The notes: a model not told the origin generated them from the letters alone. DNA of 17,947 nt from JBAZJN01 sp041651295 (GCA_041651295.1 JBAZJN010000020.1:1-17947), one strand, 5' to 3'. Positions 1-7,583 are shown, counted from the first letter of the stretch. Numbers and translations: made by a program.

Positions 1-1
1 G

Positions 2-166
2 GGAGGACAAGCAATTGTCGATGAAGAGGAAAGTAAAAAAGCCGCTTCTAAACTCTCTGGCGATAAACAAATTCCAGCTGGTTCTGGTGCGAATAAGGGC
101 GGAACGCCACCGGAAAGAAAATCGATAATACCGAAAAAACAACCGGTGAATGAATGGTACAAATAG
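2..166 (+). CDS. C-terminal fragment of an upstream head-module protein
   Basis: An open frame enters from the left edge and ends at TAG (164-166), giving about 54 residues. The visible part is hydrophilic and low in complexity, rich in Lys, Glu, Gly, Pro and Ser, and ends in NEWYK. It looks like a disordered C-terminal tail rather than a folded domain. It lies just upstream of decoration-like and major capsid genes. In tailed phages the portal, head protease or scaffold usually occupies this place, so one of these is the best guess from context only. No motif visible here decides between them. The start lies outside the window. Confidence 0.55.
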   Translation, partial: GGQAIVDEEESKKAASKLSGDKQIPAGSGANKGGTPPERKSIIPKKQPVNEWYK

Positions 167-213
167 CGGTCGACATTCATTTTGCGATTTAATTAAAATC
201 CAAGTCAAAATAT

Positions 214-618
214 ATGTTTAAACCGATTAGATACGATTCTGGAAAAATTGTCTGTGTAAAAAATGGAACAGCTTCTTCAACTACGATTGCTAAGGGTGAT
301 GCTTTGGATTGGTCTAGTGGTTATCTGCAAAGAGCAACCGCTGGAACAACTGAGGTTCGTCTTGTTGCAATGGAAGATAAGGTAACAGCTGGTGGTGCTC
401 ACTCTGACATCATTTGCATAATTACCGATGGCGTTCAATTTGAGGGCGATTGTGCCGGAAATTCCGCAGTTGCTGAGCGGGGAACTTATTACGACTTGAC
501 TGACCATGATACTCTTAATGACGACGCGTCTTCAAATGACATATTTTATGTCATTGATACCGTCGGAGCAGCTGCCGATAAAAAGGTGCTGGGGTATTTT
601 GTTCATAATATCGCGTAA
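214..618 (+). CDS. Small capsid decoration/cement-like protein
   Basis: The protein has 134 residues, no signal peptide or membrane segment, and is rich in short beta-strand-like stretches (KIVCVKNGTA, DIICIITDGVQF, KVLGYFVHNI) with many Gly, Thr, Ala and Asp. Size, composition and position directly before the major capsid gene match the small beta-barrel decoration or cement proteins found there in many tailed phages. The family assignment is inference, because no diagnostic motif is recognised. The ATG sits in AAAATATATG with no Shine-Dalgarno, a start context shared with the next gene and with the genes at 4434 and 17907. It ends five bases before the capsid gene, so the two are probably co-transcribed. 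Confidence 0.6.
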   Translation: MFKPIRYDSGKIVCVKNGTASSTTIAKGDALDWSSGYLQRATAGTTEVRLVAMEDKVTAGGAHSDIICIITDGVQFEGDCAGNSAVAERGTYYDLTDHDTLNDDASSNDIFYVIDTVGAAADKKVLGYFVHNIA

Positions 619-623
619 AATAT

Positions 624-1601
624 ATGCCTATTCTAGTTTCAGATTTTTCGGCTTTAACCGATGATTTGCAAAGCATATTTAACGAGGTGGCCAAGCGAAA
701 AGTTTCAGAGAACGTAGGATTTAGCGTATTTAATGTGTTCGACACCGAACGCAGAACTTACGACCATCTCGTTCTCCATGGTATTTCTGGTATTAAGAAG
801 GTAGCTTCTGGCCAGGACTTGCCTAAGGTGAATGCTGAACAAGGAGATGACATTAGTTGGACTCAGGAATATTACGGCGCAATCGTCGATGTGACGAAAG
901 CGATGAGAAAATTCGATTTGCACAATCAAATTGAAAGTATCGTCCGTTCTATCTCTGACGACGCGTTTGACAAAGTTGACCAAAGCCTTGCTGACCGACT
1001 CATTAATGGGTGGTCGACATCTTATACAGATGTTTATGGTGAAACGGTTGCCTCTGTTGGACCTGATGGCCTTGAGTTGTTCAACGCGACTCACTCCAAC
1101 CCTGTAACGAGCAACACTTTCTCGAACATAATCTCTGACGGAACAAATACCAATCCTGCACTATCAAGACAAGCAATTGTCTATATGATAGCTCAAGGCT
1201 TGAAGCATAAGGACCCGAACAACCTTGTTCGACCTATCAGATATGATACCCTCGTGGTCTCGCCTGAACTTCAGGACATCGCAGAACGTATTTGCAACTC
1301 ACAGTATCTTCCTGGAAGTGCAAACAACGACCTCAATCCTTTGAAAGGAAAAATCAAAGTGTTGGTATGGCCGCGTTTGGCTCTCTCAGCTGCTGGAACC
1401 GACGCTGACGCATATTGGTATCTGTATGATGGCACTGGAATCAAGGAAACTCTCAATTGTCTATTTGCTGAACGCCCTTCACTGGACGCTCCAGAGCAAG
1501 TATACGAGAATAAAAACTGGGAATATTCTATTGATTTCTTCTACGCTATCGGTACAGGATTCCCTGCATACATTGCAGGTTCCAAAGGCGATAACAGTTA
1601 G
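624..1601 (+). CDS. Major capsid protein, HK97 fold (Mu gpT-like group)
   Basis: This 325-residue protein is the likely shell subunit of the icosahedral head. The N-terminal region (residues 1-30) is polar and helical. Residues 80-120 contain a long amphipathic helix-like segment compatible with the HK97 spine helix. Residues 146-157 read GPDGLELFNATH, resembling the DGxxLFxxxH loop of Mu gpT-like capsid proteins. Residues 208-222 (YDTLVVSPELQDIAE) followed by a GSANNDLNPLKG-like loop match the usual pattern of strand, helix and loop before the last beta strands. Length is normal for the family. It lies downstream of a decoration-like gene and upstream of a small HeH-like head protein, the classical order. 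The start is in TAAAATATATG without SD. The stop is TAG. Confidence 0.85.
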   Translation: MPILVSDFSALTDDLQSIFNEVAKRKVSENVGFSVFNVFDTERRTYDHLVLHGISGIKKVASGQDLPKVNAEQGDDISWTQEYYGAIVDVTKAMRKFDLHNQIESIVRSISDDAFDKVDQSLADRLINGWSTSYTDVYGETVASVGPDGLELFNATHSNPVTSNTFSNIISDGTNTNPALSRQAIVYMIAQGLKHKDPNNLVRPIRYDTLVVSPELQDIAERICNSQYLPGSANNDLNPLKGKIKVLVWPRLALSAAGTDADAYWYLYDGTGIKETLNCLFAERPSLDAPEQVYENKNWEYSIDFFYAIGTGFPAYIAGSKGDNS

Positions 1602-1635
1602 TCTCGTTAAATCCATAATAAAAATGGTAGGTTTT

Positions 1636-1670
1636 CTCGGGTTTCCTCAAAAAATCCGAGCCCTAGCGGG
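1636..1670 (+). promoter_or_regulatory. Tandem hairpins in the gap after the capsid gene
   Basis: In the 92-base gap between the capsid gene and the next gene, CTCGGGTTT (1636-1644) pairs with AAATCCGAG (1652-1660). This gives a 9-bp stem with one G-U pair and a 7-base loop. A short CCC-TAGC-GGG hairpin (1661-1670) follows directly. No T run follows, so this is not a standard intrinsic terminator. It could be an RNA-processing or stability element that sets capsid protein levels apart from downstream genes (inference). Confidence 0.45.
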
Positions 1671-1693
1671 TTAAACTAATATCTAATAACATC

Positions 1694-2068
1694 ATGACGA
1701 CTATTATTAATTGGGCAAAACTGGTAAAAGAAAATCGTGCAAAATCATTAGGGATTTCATGGACGCCTGCTGAAATAAAAGCAATCCATGAAGATGGAAT
1801 GAATCCTGATGATGTAAGAGCTGGTTTTTTAAGTAAAGCAGACGTTGAAAAAGCGAATGCAGAACCAGGGGAGAAAAAGCTCAGATACATGAACAGGGCG
1901 GAGCTTATCGAAGTTGCCAAAAGTTTAAATGTCAACTTTAATGAGTCTGTCGTGACAAGAGGCGACCTAATTCTCGAGATTGAGAATAAGAAGGAAGCCT
2001 TAAGCGAGGACAACGCTCAAAAACCTCAAGATAATCCAAACTCTGCTTCTCCGAGTTTGGAACAATAA
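1694..2068 (+). CDS. Small head protein with HeH/SAP-like helical motif
   Basis: The protein has 124 residues. Residues about 65-98 read LRYMNRAELIEVAKSLNV, followed by a short spacer and TRGDLILEIENK. This is the helix-extended loop-helix pattern of HeH/LEM, SAP or Rho-N type mini-domains, in which MxRxELIExAK is typical. Such domains occur in small phage proteins just downstream of the major capsid gene, where they are annotated as head or DNA-associated proteins of uncertain role. The N-terminal half is charged and helical (WTPAEIKAIHEDG). The last 25 residues are a Gln/Pro/Ser/Asn-rich disordered tail. The ATG lies in ATAACATCATG with no SD. The next gene begins five bases after the stop. 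Confidence 0.6.
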   Translation: MTTIINWAKLVKENRAKSLGISWTPAEIKAIHEDGMNPDDVRAGFLSKADVEKANAEPGEKKLRYMNRAELIEVAKSLNVNFNESVVTRGDLILEIENKKEALSEDNAQKPQDNPNSASPSLEQ

Positions 2069-2072
2069 GAAG

Positions 2073-2378
2073 ATGAGAAGCCAATTGTTAAAATTAAGGC
2101 GGAGTAATTCGACGAAAGGCGAAAGGAGGATTGGTGAGATTCTTAAAAAAAACAAGATAAAGTTCAAAGCAAGAACGAATGTCGGACGATATGAAGTCGA
2201 TTTCATTATCGGACGCGTCATTCTTGAGGTTGATGGTTCGGTCCACTCGGGAACGAACACTCAAAAGGATATTTATCTTGTTAATAAAGGATTTGTGCCT
2301 CTCCATTTTTCAACGAGTAGGAAGAATACAGAGACAATTGAAAAAACCTTAATTAATTTAATCAAAAACAATGGCTAA
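2073..2378 (+). CDS. Small DUF559/Vsr-like endonuclease
   Basis: The protein has 101 residues, about the length of a stand-alone DUF559 domain. Visible motifs in order are KGERRIGEILK (residues 15-25), VGRYEVDFIIG (37-47), VILEVDGSVH (49-58) and a late strand with the hydrophobic pattern FVPLHFS (74-80). The Asp at 43, the ExD at 52-54 and the His at 58 are arranged as in the PD-(D/E)XK-like nuclease core of the DUF559/Vsr superfamily, which cleaves or nicks DNA. It is unusual to find it between head and fibre genes. A free-standing mobile nuclease or a packaging-related nuclease are both possible. The gene overlaps the next gene by 8 bases. The internal AAAGGAGG at 2122-2129 is coding (ERR) and has no in-frame start after it. 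Confidence 0.75.
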   Translation: MRSQLLKLRRSNSTKGERRIGEILKKNKIKFKARTNVGRYEVDFIIGRVILEVDGSVHSGTNTQKDIYLVNKGFVPLHFSTSRKNTETIEKTLINLIKNNG

Positions 2379-4347
2379 AGAAACTGATAATTTTATAAAG
2401 TCATCGTTCGGTTGGTTGGAACTCGTGAACTATACGAACTCACCAATCGATACCGACGCCAATCGAAGAGGCCTCGCCTTTGTAGGAGGAGCTTTGAAAT
2501 ATTGGAACGGTTCGAGTTGGGTATCGATTAGCGGTTCAGGTGGAGTTTCGACGCTTGACGAACTTTATGACAATGACAAGGTCTTATTAGCTGATGACGG
2601 GACATTAACATTTGTTCTTCCAGCAGCAGAGACCGCTGATTTGTTGACTCTTCAGGCTCAGGCAACTGCGACTGGAGATTGTTTGCAATTCATAAATGCA
2701 GGAACTGGATATGATGTAGTTGGAACTTCAAGCACTTGGTCTTTTAGTAAGGCTGGTGATTTATTGGTTGCTTCAATTGCTGGTTCTGCAACCGATACTG
2801 CACTTACGATTGATGCAAATGGTTCTGGAAAAATAACAATTGCCGGAACCTCGACTGGTGTGATTGAGTTCCAAGCGAGTATGACATCGGCGGCTTCAAA
2901 GAGTTTGACGATGGCTGGTGTCGGTGGTTCGAACATTCTTGTTATCACTGCGGGCGATGCATTGATGAGTGATGGTTCTTTGACGATAGTAGATGCAGAT
3001 AATGCTACATCTTTATCGCTGACTAATAACACCATCACGACAGCTGGTTTAATTGCAATTACTTCAACATCGTTGACAACTGGAAATGGTTTATTGATGA
3101 CTTGTAACGGTCTTACCGGGGGAAATATGATTTCATTGGTAACGACTGCTGCCGGTCTTACAACCGGAAAATTCCTTTCTATCAACGATGGTTCTGCAAG
3201 ATTTACGATTGGCGCTGACGGTGCGACTGCAATTACAACCGGAGTTAATAGCACGAAAGCTTTGGAGATTACTGGTATTCAAACATCAGAACAACTTGTT
3301 ACAATTACTTCTTCTGGAGTAACCGCTGACAACAAAGCGATTCTTTTGATTAATTCGTCCGGTGCTTCGGCATCTGGTTCAAATCAAATAAGAATTGCCC
3401 CGTCTGGTTCTCCTGTCGAAGGTTCTGTTGGAATCGAATTTGTTGGTTCGGCAAAACTCATGCAAGCAATGAATATTGACGGAGATTCTGTCGATAATTC
3501 GGTTGTGTTAATAAACGGTGGTGGCGCTTTAGCTTCTGATAAAGCGGTTCTCGAGGTGACCAATGACGGAAATCTAGCGTCTGGTGGAAACCTCGCGAGA
3601 TTTGCAATTGGTGGAACACCGAATGCTGCCGCTATCGGAATTGAAGTTGTTGGTGCTGGAAAAGCGTTGACCGCACTTTCTGTTGACGCCGATCCGACCG
3701 CTTCGAATGTCGTATTGATTAATGGTGGTGGTGCATTAACTGATGGTCTCGCTGTTCTTGGACTTACTAATGATGGAAATCTAGCTACGGGTGGTAGTAT
3801 TCTTCATGTAACAATGGGAGGAACTCCGCACGCCGCTGCAAATGCGGTTGAAATTACCGCCGCCAAAGATGCGCAAGCGTTAGTAATAACATCTAGCGCT
3901 GCGACAAATGATGCCGTTAGTATTTCTTCTGCAGGTGCGACCGCAACCGGAAAAGCTGCATTATATGTAACTTCTTCTGGAACTCCTGCCGCTGCCGCAT
4001 CAAATGTTGTTCATTTTACATTTACTGGAACTGCAACAAACAATCCGGTAGTGTTGAATGTTAACAATGGCACGGCGAATGCTTGTCCTTTACTTGTGAC
4101 CTCTAACGTTGCTGCTGCAACGAGACAAGTCGCAAGATTTGTCCAGGATAGTACCACTGGTGCGATTGAAGTTCTTGATTTACAGCAAGATGACGCCGAC
4201 GTGGGCGTGTTGAAGTTGACAGTTGGAGCTCCTAATACAGGAGATTTGACAGTCACAACTGACGACAAGTCCGGTGGAACACCTGCATATATCAAAATTA
4301 AGATTAATTCAACAAATTATTGGATTAAGGCAACTCCTGCGGCCTAA
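2371..4347 (+). CDS. Large beta-repeat virion fibre-like protein
   Basis: The protein has 658 residues. The N-terminus (about residues 1-50) ends in a GGALKYWNGSSWVSISG segment, common near the N-terminus of phage fibre and appendage proteins. The rest is a long run of short hydrophobic strands separated by Gly/Ser/Thr/Asn turns, with almost no Cys, Trp or charged clusters. This suggests a beta-helix or stacked beta-repeat shaft. A 69-residue repeat is visible: VVLINGGGAL begins at residue 378 and again at 447, each followed by a TNDGNLA(S/T)GG block and a GGTP block, with a degenerate third unit from about 516. The C-terminus (YIKIKINSTNYWIKATPAA) looks like a capping strand. Role as head fibre or tail fibre is inferred. 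The start overlaps the nuclease gene, with no SD. Confidence 0.65.
   Translation: MAKETDNFIKSSFGWLELVNYTNSPIDTDANRRGLAFVGGALKYWNGSSWVSISGSGGVSTLDELYDNDKVLLADDGTLTFVLPAAETADLLTLQAQATATGDCLQFINAGTGYDVVGTSSTWSFSKAGDLLVASIAGSATDTALTIDANGSGKITIAGTSTGVIEFQASMTSAASKSLTMAGVGGSNILVITAGDALMSDGSLTIVDADNATSLSLTNNTITTAGLIAITSTSLTTGNGLLMTCNGLTGGNMISLVTTAAGLTTGKFLSINDGSARFTIGADGATAITTGVNSTKALEITGIQTSEQLVTITSSGVTADNKAILLINSSGASASGSNQIRIAPSGSPVEGSVGIEFVGSAKLMQAMNIDGDSVDNSVVLINGGGALASDKAVLEVTNDGNLASGGNLARFAIGGTPNAAAIGIEVVGAGKALTALSVDADPTASNVVLINGGGALTDGLAVLGLTNDGNLATGGSILHVTMGGTPHAAANAVEITAAKDAQALVITSSAATNDAVSISSAGATATGKAALYVTSSGTPAAAASNVVHFTFTGTATNNPVVLNVNNGTANACPLLVTSNVAAATRQVARFVQDSTTGAIEVLDLQQDDADVGVLKLTVGAPNTGDLTVTTDDKSGGTPAYIKIKINSTNYWIKATPAA
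3502..3915 (+). repeat. Two 207-bp (69-residue) repeats in the beta-rich fibre gene
   Basis: Unit one runs 3502-3708 and unit two 3709-3915. At protein level both carry VVLINGGGAL, an L-TNDGNLA-x-GG segment and a GGTP-x-AA segment in register. A diverged third unit follows (VSISSAGATATGKA). DNA identity is only moderate, so this is an old duplication kept by structural constraint. Confidence 0.65.
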
Positions 4348-4396
4348 TTTTTAGGCAAATAGTTTTATAGGGCGGTTCTATTATAAAAATCGCCCT
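4342..4396 (+). promoter_or_regulatory. Two hairpins in the gap after the fibre-like gene
   Basis: GCCTAA (4342-4347, containing the stop codon) pairs with TTAGGC (4351-4356) across a 3-base loop. Then AGGGCGGTT (4369-4377) pairs with AATCGCCCT (4388-4396), a 9-bp stem with one G-U pair and a 10-base loop. An A/T-rich stretch (4403-4433) containing TTTTAATTTTAATT leads into the next start codon. There is no immediate U tract after the second stem, so it is at best a weak terminator. A processing site or transcript boundary is equally possible. Confidence 0.45.
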
Positions 4397-4433
4397 GATG
4401 GGGAAATAATAATTTTAATTTTAATTCAAATAT

Positions 4434-4859
4434 ATGCCTCAACATATTCCGTATACTACCGGTCTCGTATATCTTCATATAATTCACAATGCTATTACAG
4501 AAAATGTAGCGGTAGATGACGCAAAAGCACAATTATGTGCTGGCGCGAAAGCAATCGCTTTAACAATAACAGAGGCTGGGTCTGTAAATAACAGGTCTGG
4601 AGTTTTTGTTGTATCCGTTTCTATTGACGGTGGAGCAACTTTTTACACATATGCAATGCTTATGAGTAATGTTGCTAATTCGAATGCTCAAACGCCAATA
4701 AGAGTTGCGTCATTGACAAGGGCCAGTGCTGGAACAGATGTATTATTCTTTGATCCGGCGACACTCGGCGCGATAACTCATTTCAAAGTATCTGTAACTA
4801 TTACAGATACCGATTCTCCAGCCGGTACATTTACCGTAAAGGCTGCGATAAAATACTAA
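4434..4859 (+). CDS. Small beta-rich virion protein of unknown function
   Basis: The protein has 141 residues, is not membrane-bound, and has alternating strand-like segments (AIALTITEAG, GVFVVSVSIDGG, HFKVSVTITDTD, FTVKAAIKY) typical of a beta-sandwich or jelly-roll. The SVSIDGGATFYTYA stretch resembles fibre-associated or decoration domains, but no named family is recognised. The gene lies between the large beta-repeat protein and the collagen-like fibre, so an appendage or decoration role is likely by context. The ATG is in CAAATATATG, the recurring start context of this genome, preceded by the 86-base hairpin gap. This gene may therefore begin a new transcript or processed unit. Confidence 0.6.
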   Translation: MPQHIPYTTGLVYLHIIHNAITENVAVDDAKAQLCAGAKAIALTITEAGSVNNRSGVFVVSVSIDGGATFYTYAMLMSNVANSNAQTPIRVASLTRASAGTDVLFFDPATLGAITHFKVSVTITDTDSPAGTFTVKAAIKY

Positions 4860-4860
4860 A

Positions 4861-5058
4861 ATGAAAATTTTAGGTAGAATTAACAAAGAAAAAATAATTG
4901 GAATAATAAGAAGTTTTGTTGATTTTATTTATTTGGTTACAGAAAAAAAACAACGATTGATGACAGAAAATGGACAATATATTATTATCGGTTCGAATGA
5001 AAAAAAAGTTGTTGTTAAAATAAAAGGAGATAATAAATTGATTGGAAAAATTAAATGA
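4861..5058 (+). CDS. Small basic hypothetical protein
   Basis: The protein has 65 residues and is Lys/Ile-rich. It has an amphipathic N-terminal segment (IIGIIRSFVDFIYLV, residues 12-26) and a beta-like C-terminal half (QYIIIGSNEKKVVVKIKG). It is not recognised. The hydrophobic stretch is short for a transmembrane helix, so peripheral membrane or protein contact is possible. The case that it is real rests on packing: it starts one base after the upstream stop, overlaps the collagen-like gene by ATGA (5055-5058), and keeps an open frame in the same direction. No SD is present, as for its neighbours. Confidence 0.5.
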   Translation: MKILGRINKEKIIGIIRSFVDFIYLVTEKKQRLMTENGQYIIIGSNEKKVVVKIKGDNKLIGKIK

Positions 5059-7583
5059 GTAACGATAAGTTTGTAAAAATCAGTGAATTACCAGAAATAG
5101 AAAATCTCGAAATTGGAGATTCTATTCCTGTTGTTCATGATGAAACAACTTATCGTGTCGATTGGGATGCGTTTAAAGGGGCGTCTGGTCCTTCTGGACC
5201 ATCTGGACCATCTGGACCCTCGGGACCGTCAGGAGCTGATAGTACCGTATCCGGGCCGGCTGGTTCTTCAGGACCATCTGGACCCTCAGGACCCTCGGGT
5301 CCCTCTGGTGCTGATTCGACAGTGTCGGGTCCTTCTGGACCCTCGGGTCCCTCTGGTGCTGATAGCACAGTGTCTGGACCTACTGGCCCTTCAGGTCCGT
5401 CGGGACCCTCAGGACCCTCGGGTCCCTCTGGTGCTGATTCGACAGTGTCGGGTCCTTCTGGACCATCAGGACCCTCGGGACCGTCAGGAGCTGATAGTAC
5501 CGTATCCGGGCCGGCTGGTTCTTCGGGACCCTCAGGACCCTCAGGACCGTCGGGACCGTCAGGAGCTGATAGTACTGTTTCTGGACCAACCGGTCCGACC
5601 GGACCTTCAGGTGCTGATAGTACTGTTTCTGGACCAACCGGTCCGACCGGACCGTCAGGAGCTGATAGTACTGTTTCTGGACCTTCAGGACCTTCAGGTG
5701 CTGATAGTACTGTTTCTGGACCAACCGGTCCGACCGGACCGTCAGGAGCTGATAGTACTGTTTCTGGCCCTTCGGGACCGTCGGGACCGTCAGGACTTTC
5801 CGGCGCCGATTCAACCGTTTCTGGACCAACCGGACCTTCGGGACCCTTAGGACCATCGGGACCATCGGGACCATCGGGACCCTCGGGGCCATCGGGACCA
5901 ACTGGTCCGTCAGGGGCCAATAGTACAGTATCCGGACCATCGGGACCTTCCGGTGCTGATTCAACCATATCTGGGCCATCTGGACCGTCAGGACCGAGTG
6001 GGTCGACCGGTTTACCAGGAGCGGGAATTGATTGGCATGGATTATGGAGTGATGCCCATACTTATATTACGGACGATGCCGTTTCTTACAATGGTTCTTC
6101 TTATATTTCTAAACAAGATTCGAATATTAATCATTTGCCGACGGATATTGATTGGTGGGATTTATGGATTGAAAAAGGTCCTTCGGGTCCTTCGGGTCCT
6201 TCGGGTCCTTCAGGTCCTTCGGGACCGACAGGACCGTCAGGAGCCGATAGTACTATTTCTGGACCAACCGGTCCGTCAGGTCCCTCTGGTGCTGATAGTA
6301 CGGTGTCGGGACCATCGGGACCTTCAGGACCTTCGGGACCCTCAGGTGCTGATAGCACGGTGTCGGGACCATCGGGACCTTCAGGACCTTCGGGACCCTC
6401 AGGTGCTGATAGCACGGTGTCGGGACCATCGGGTCCTTCTGGTGCCGATTCGACGGTGTCAGGTCCTTCTGGACCGACCGGACCGTCGGGAGCCAACAGC
6501 ACGGTATCTGGGCCGACTGGCCCGTCAGGACCGTCGGGACCGTCAGGAGCTGATAGTACGGTGTCTGGTCCGTCAGGACCTTCGGGTGCTGATAGTACGG
6601 TATCTGGACCTTCAGGACCCTCGGGTCCGTCAGGAGCTGATAGTACAGTGTCTGGACCGACTGGCCCTTCAGGACCATCTGGACCCTCAGGACCATCGGG
6701 TGCTGATTCGACGGTGTCCGGACCAACCGGTCCGTCAGGAGCTGATAGTACAGTGTCTGGACCGACGGGCCCTTCAGGACCATCTGGACCCTCAGGACCA
6801 TCGGGTGCTGATTCGACGGTGTCCGGACCAACCGGTCCGTCAGGAGCTGATAGTACAGTGTCTGGACCGACTGGCCCTTCAGGACCATCTGGACCCTCAG
6901 GACCATCGGGTGCTGATTCGACGGTGTCCGGACCAACCGGTCCGTCAGGAGCTGATAGTACAGTGTCTGGACCATCAGGTCCGTCAGGAGCTGATAGTAC
7001 AGTGTCTGGACCGACTGGCCCTTCAGGACCATCGGGACCATCAGGTCCGTCAGGAGCTGATAGTACAGTGTCTGGACCGACTGGCCCTTCAGGACCATCG
7101 GGACCATCAGGTCCGTCAGGAGCTGATAGTACAGTGTCTGGACCGGCTCTTTCAGCAATTACCGGAAATCTTGATTTTGATGGACTCCCTGATTCTGACC
7201 ATACCGCCGTTGGACCAACAACAAATGATTTCCAATCAGGCGCAACAATTGCATCGATGGATTTGGTAATGATGGGAAGTTCGAGCAAGTGGATTCTTGT
7301 TGATGCTGATGCTGTGGCGACATGTGCAGGTCTTTTAGCCATCGCGCTAGAAGCGAAAAATAATACCGAAGCAATGAATGTAGCTTTGCCGGGATGTTTT
7401 ATTCGGGATGACACTTGGAATTGGACACCGGGAGCGACACTTTATGCGGGAGAAACTCCTGGGCAAATTCAATCATCTATCCCAACCGGAGCAGATGCAA
7501 TTATTAAAGTTGTTGGTTTTGCGATGACAGCGGATGTAATATTTTTTAATCCTTCGCCCGACCAACAATCTGTTGTGGCATAA
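5055..7583 (+). CDS. Giant collagen-like tail fibre with embedded carbohydrate-binding-like module
   Basis: The protein has 842 residues. Residues 1-40 (ISELPEIENLEIGDSIPVV and on) resemble the attachment segment at the start of many phage fibres. Residues about 42-321 and 375-695 are Gly-Pro-Ser/Thr triplets expected to form a collagen-like triple helix, regularly interrupted by GADSTVS/GANSTVS (I count about 13 and 18 copies). Residues about 322-374 form a compact Trp/Tyr-rich insert with DWHGLWSDAHTYITDDAVSY, the pattern of CBM5/12-type chitin or polysaccharide-binding modules. Residues 696-842 form a C-terminal beta domain (DTWNWTPGATLYAGETPG, VIFFNPSPD) seen at the ends of phage fibres, probably the trimerisation or binding head. 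Host binding is the likely role. Nearly identical DNA repeats show recent expansion. The ATGA overlap with the preceding small gene supports the start. Confidence 0.85.
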   Translation: MSNDKFVKISELPEIENLEIGDSIPVVHDETTYRVDWDAFKGASGPSGPSGPSGPSGPSGADSTVSGPAGSSGPSGPSGPSGPSGADSTVSGPSGPSGPSGADSTVSGPTGPSGPSGPSGPSGPSGADSTVSGPSGPSGPSGPSGADSTVSGPAGSSGPSGPSGPSGPSGADSTVSGPTGPTGPSGADSTVSGPTGPTGPSGADSTVSGPSGPSGADSTVSGPTGPTGPSGADSTVSGPSGPSGPSGLSGADSTVSGPTGPSGPLGPSGPSGPSGPSGPSGPTGPSGANSTVSGPSGPSGADSTISGPSGPSGPSGSTGLPGAGIDWHGLWSDAHTYITDDAVSYNGSSYISKQDSNINHLPTDIDWWDLWIEKGPSGPSGPSGPSGPSGPTGPSGADSTISGPTGPSGPSGADSTVSGPSGPSGPSGPSGADSTVSGPSGPSGPSGPSGADSTVSGPSGPSGADSTVSGPSGPTGPSGANSTVSGPTGPSGPSGPSGADSTVSGPSGPSGADSTVSGPSGPSGPSGADSTVSGPTGPSGPSGPSGPSGADSTVSGPTGPSGADSTVSGPTGPSGPSGPSGPSGADSTVSGPTGPSGADSTVSGPTGPSGPSGPSGPSGADSTVSGPTGPSGADSTVSGPSGPSGADSTVSGPTGPSGPSGPSGPSGADSTVSGPTGPSGPSGPSGPSGADSTVSGPALSAITGNLDFDGLPDSDHTAVGPTTNDFQSGATIASMDLVMMGSSSKWILVDADAVATCAGLLAIALEAKNNTEAMNVALPGCFIRDDTWNWTPGATLYAGETPGQIQSSIPTGADAIIKVVGFAMTADVIFFNPSPDQQSVVA
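6291..6404 (+). repeat. 57-bp tandem repeat, two copies, in the collagen-like gene
   Basis: Units 6291-6347 and 6348-6404 differ at one base and encode the 19-residue unit GADSTVSGPSGPSGPSGPS. A partial third unit starts at 6405. Confidence 0.85.
6636..6950 (+). repeat. 105-bp tandem repeat, three copies, in the collagen-like gene
   Basis: Units start at 6636, 6741 and 6846. The first and third are identical. The second has one change (ACGGGC for ACTGGC, near 6765). Each unit encodes 35 residues containing two GADSTVS interruptions. Near-identity including silent positions points to very recent in-frame duplication. Confidence 0.9.
6990..7121 (+). repeat. 66-bp tandem repeat, two copies, in the collagen-like gene
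   Basis: Units 6990-7055 and 7056-7121 are identical and encode 22 residues each. A shortened 39-bp relative lies just before them at 6951-6989. Confidence 0.9.

Noticed and set aside
705..1094. Antisense reading frames over the capsid and fibre genes
   Set aside because: They are shadows of strongly supported + strand genes, with no start signal or recognisable domain.
1636..1670. Intrinsic terminator after the capsid gene
   Set aside because: No T run follows the stem, so it is recorded as a possible processing element only.
2122..2136. AAAGGAGG followed by GTG as a hidden start in the nuclease gene
   Set aside because: GTG 2134 is out of the gene's frame. The sequence encodes the conserved ERR of the nuclease.
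6291..7121. Tandem repeats as a CRISPR array
   Set aside because: The repeats are head-to-tail coding units of one gene, without spacers of unique sequence.
5150..7414. Long open frames on both strands overlapping the collagen-like gene (5113-5850 +, 5953-7269 +, 5150-5968 -, 6131-7414 -)
   Set aside because: They are by-products of the Gly-Pro-Ser repeat: the periodic DNA lacks stops in several frames and gives low-complexity proteins.
5055..7583. Diversity-generating retroelement targeting a fibre
   Set aside because: No reverse transcriptase, template repeat or A-biased variable region is visible in the window.
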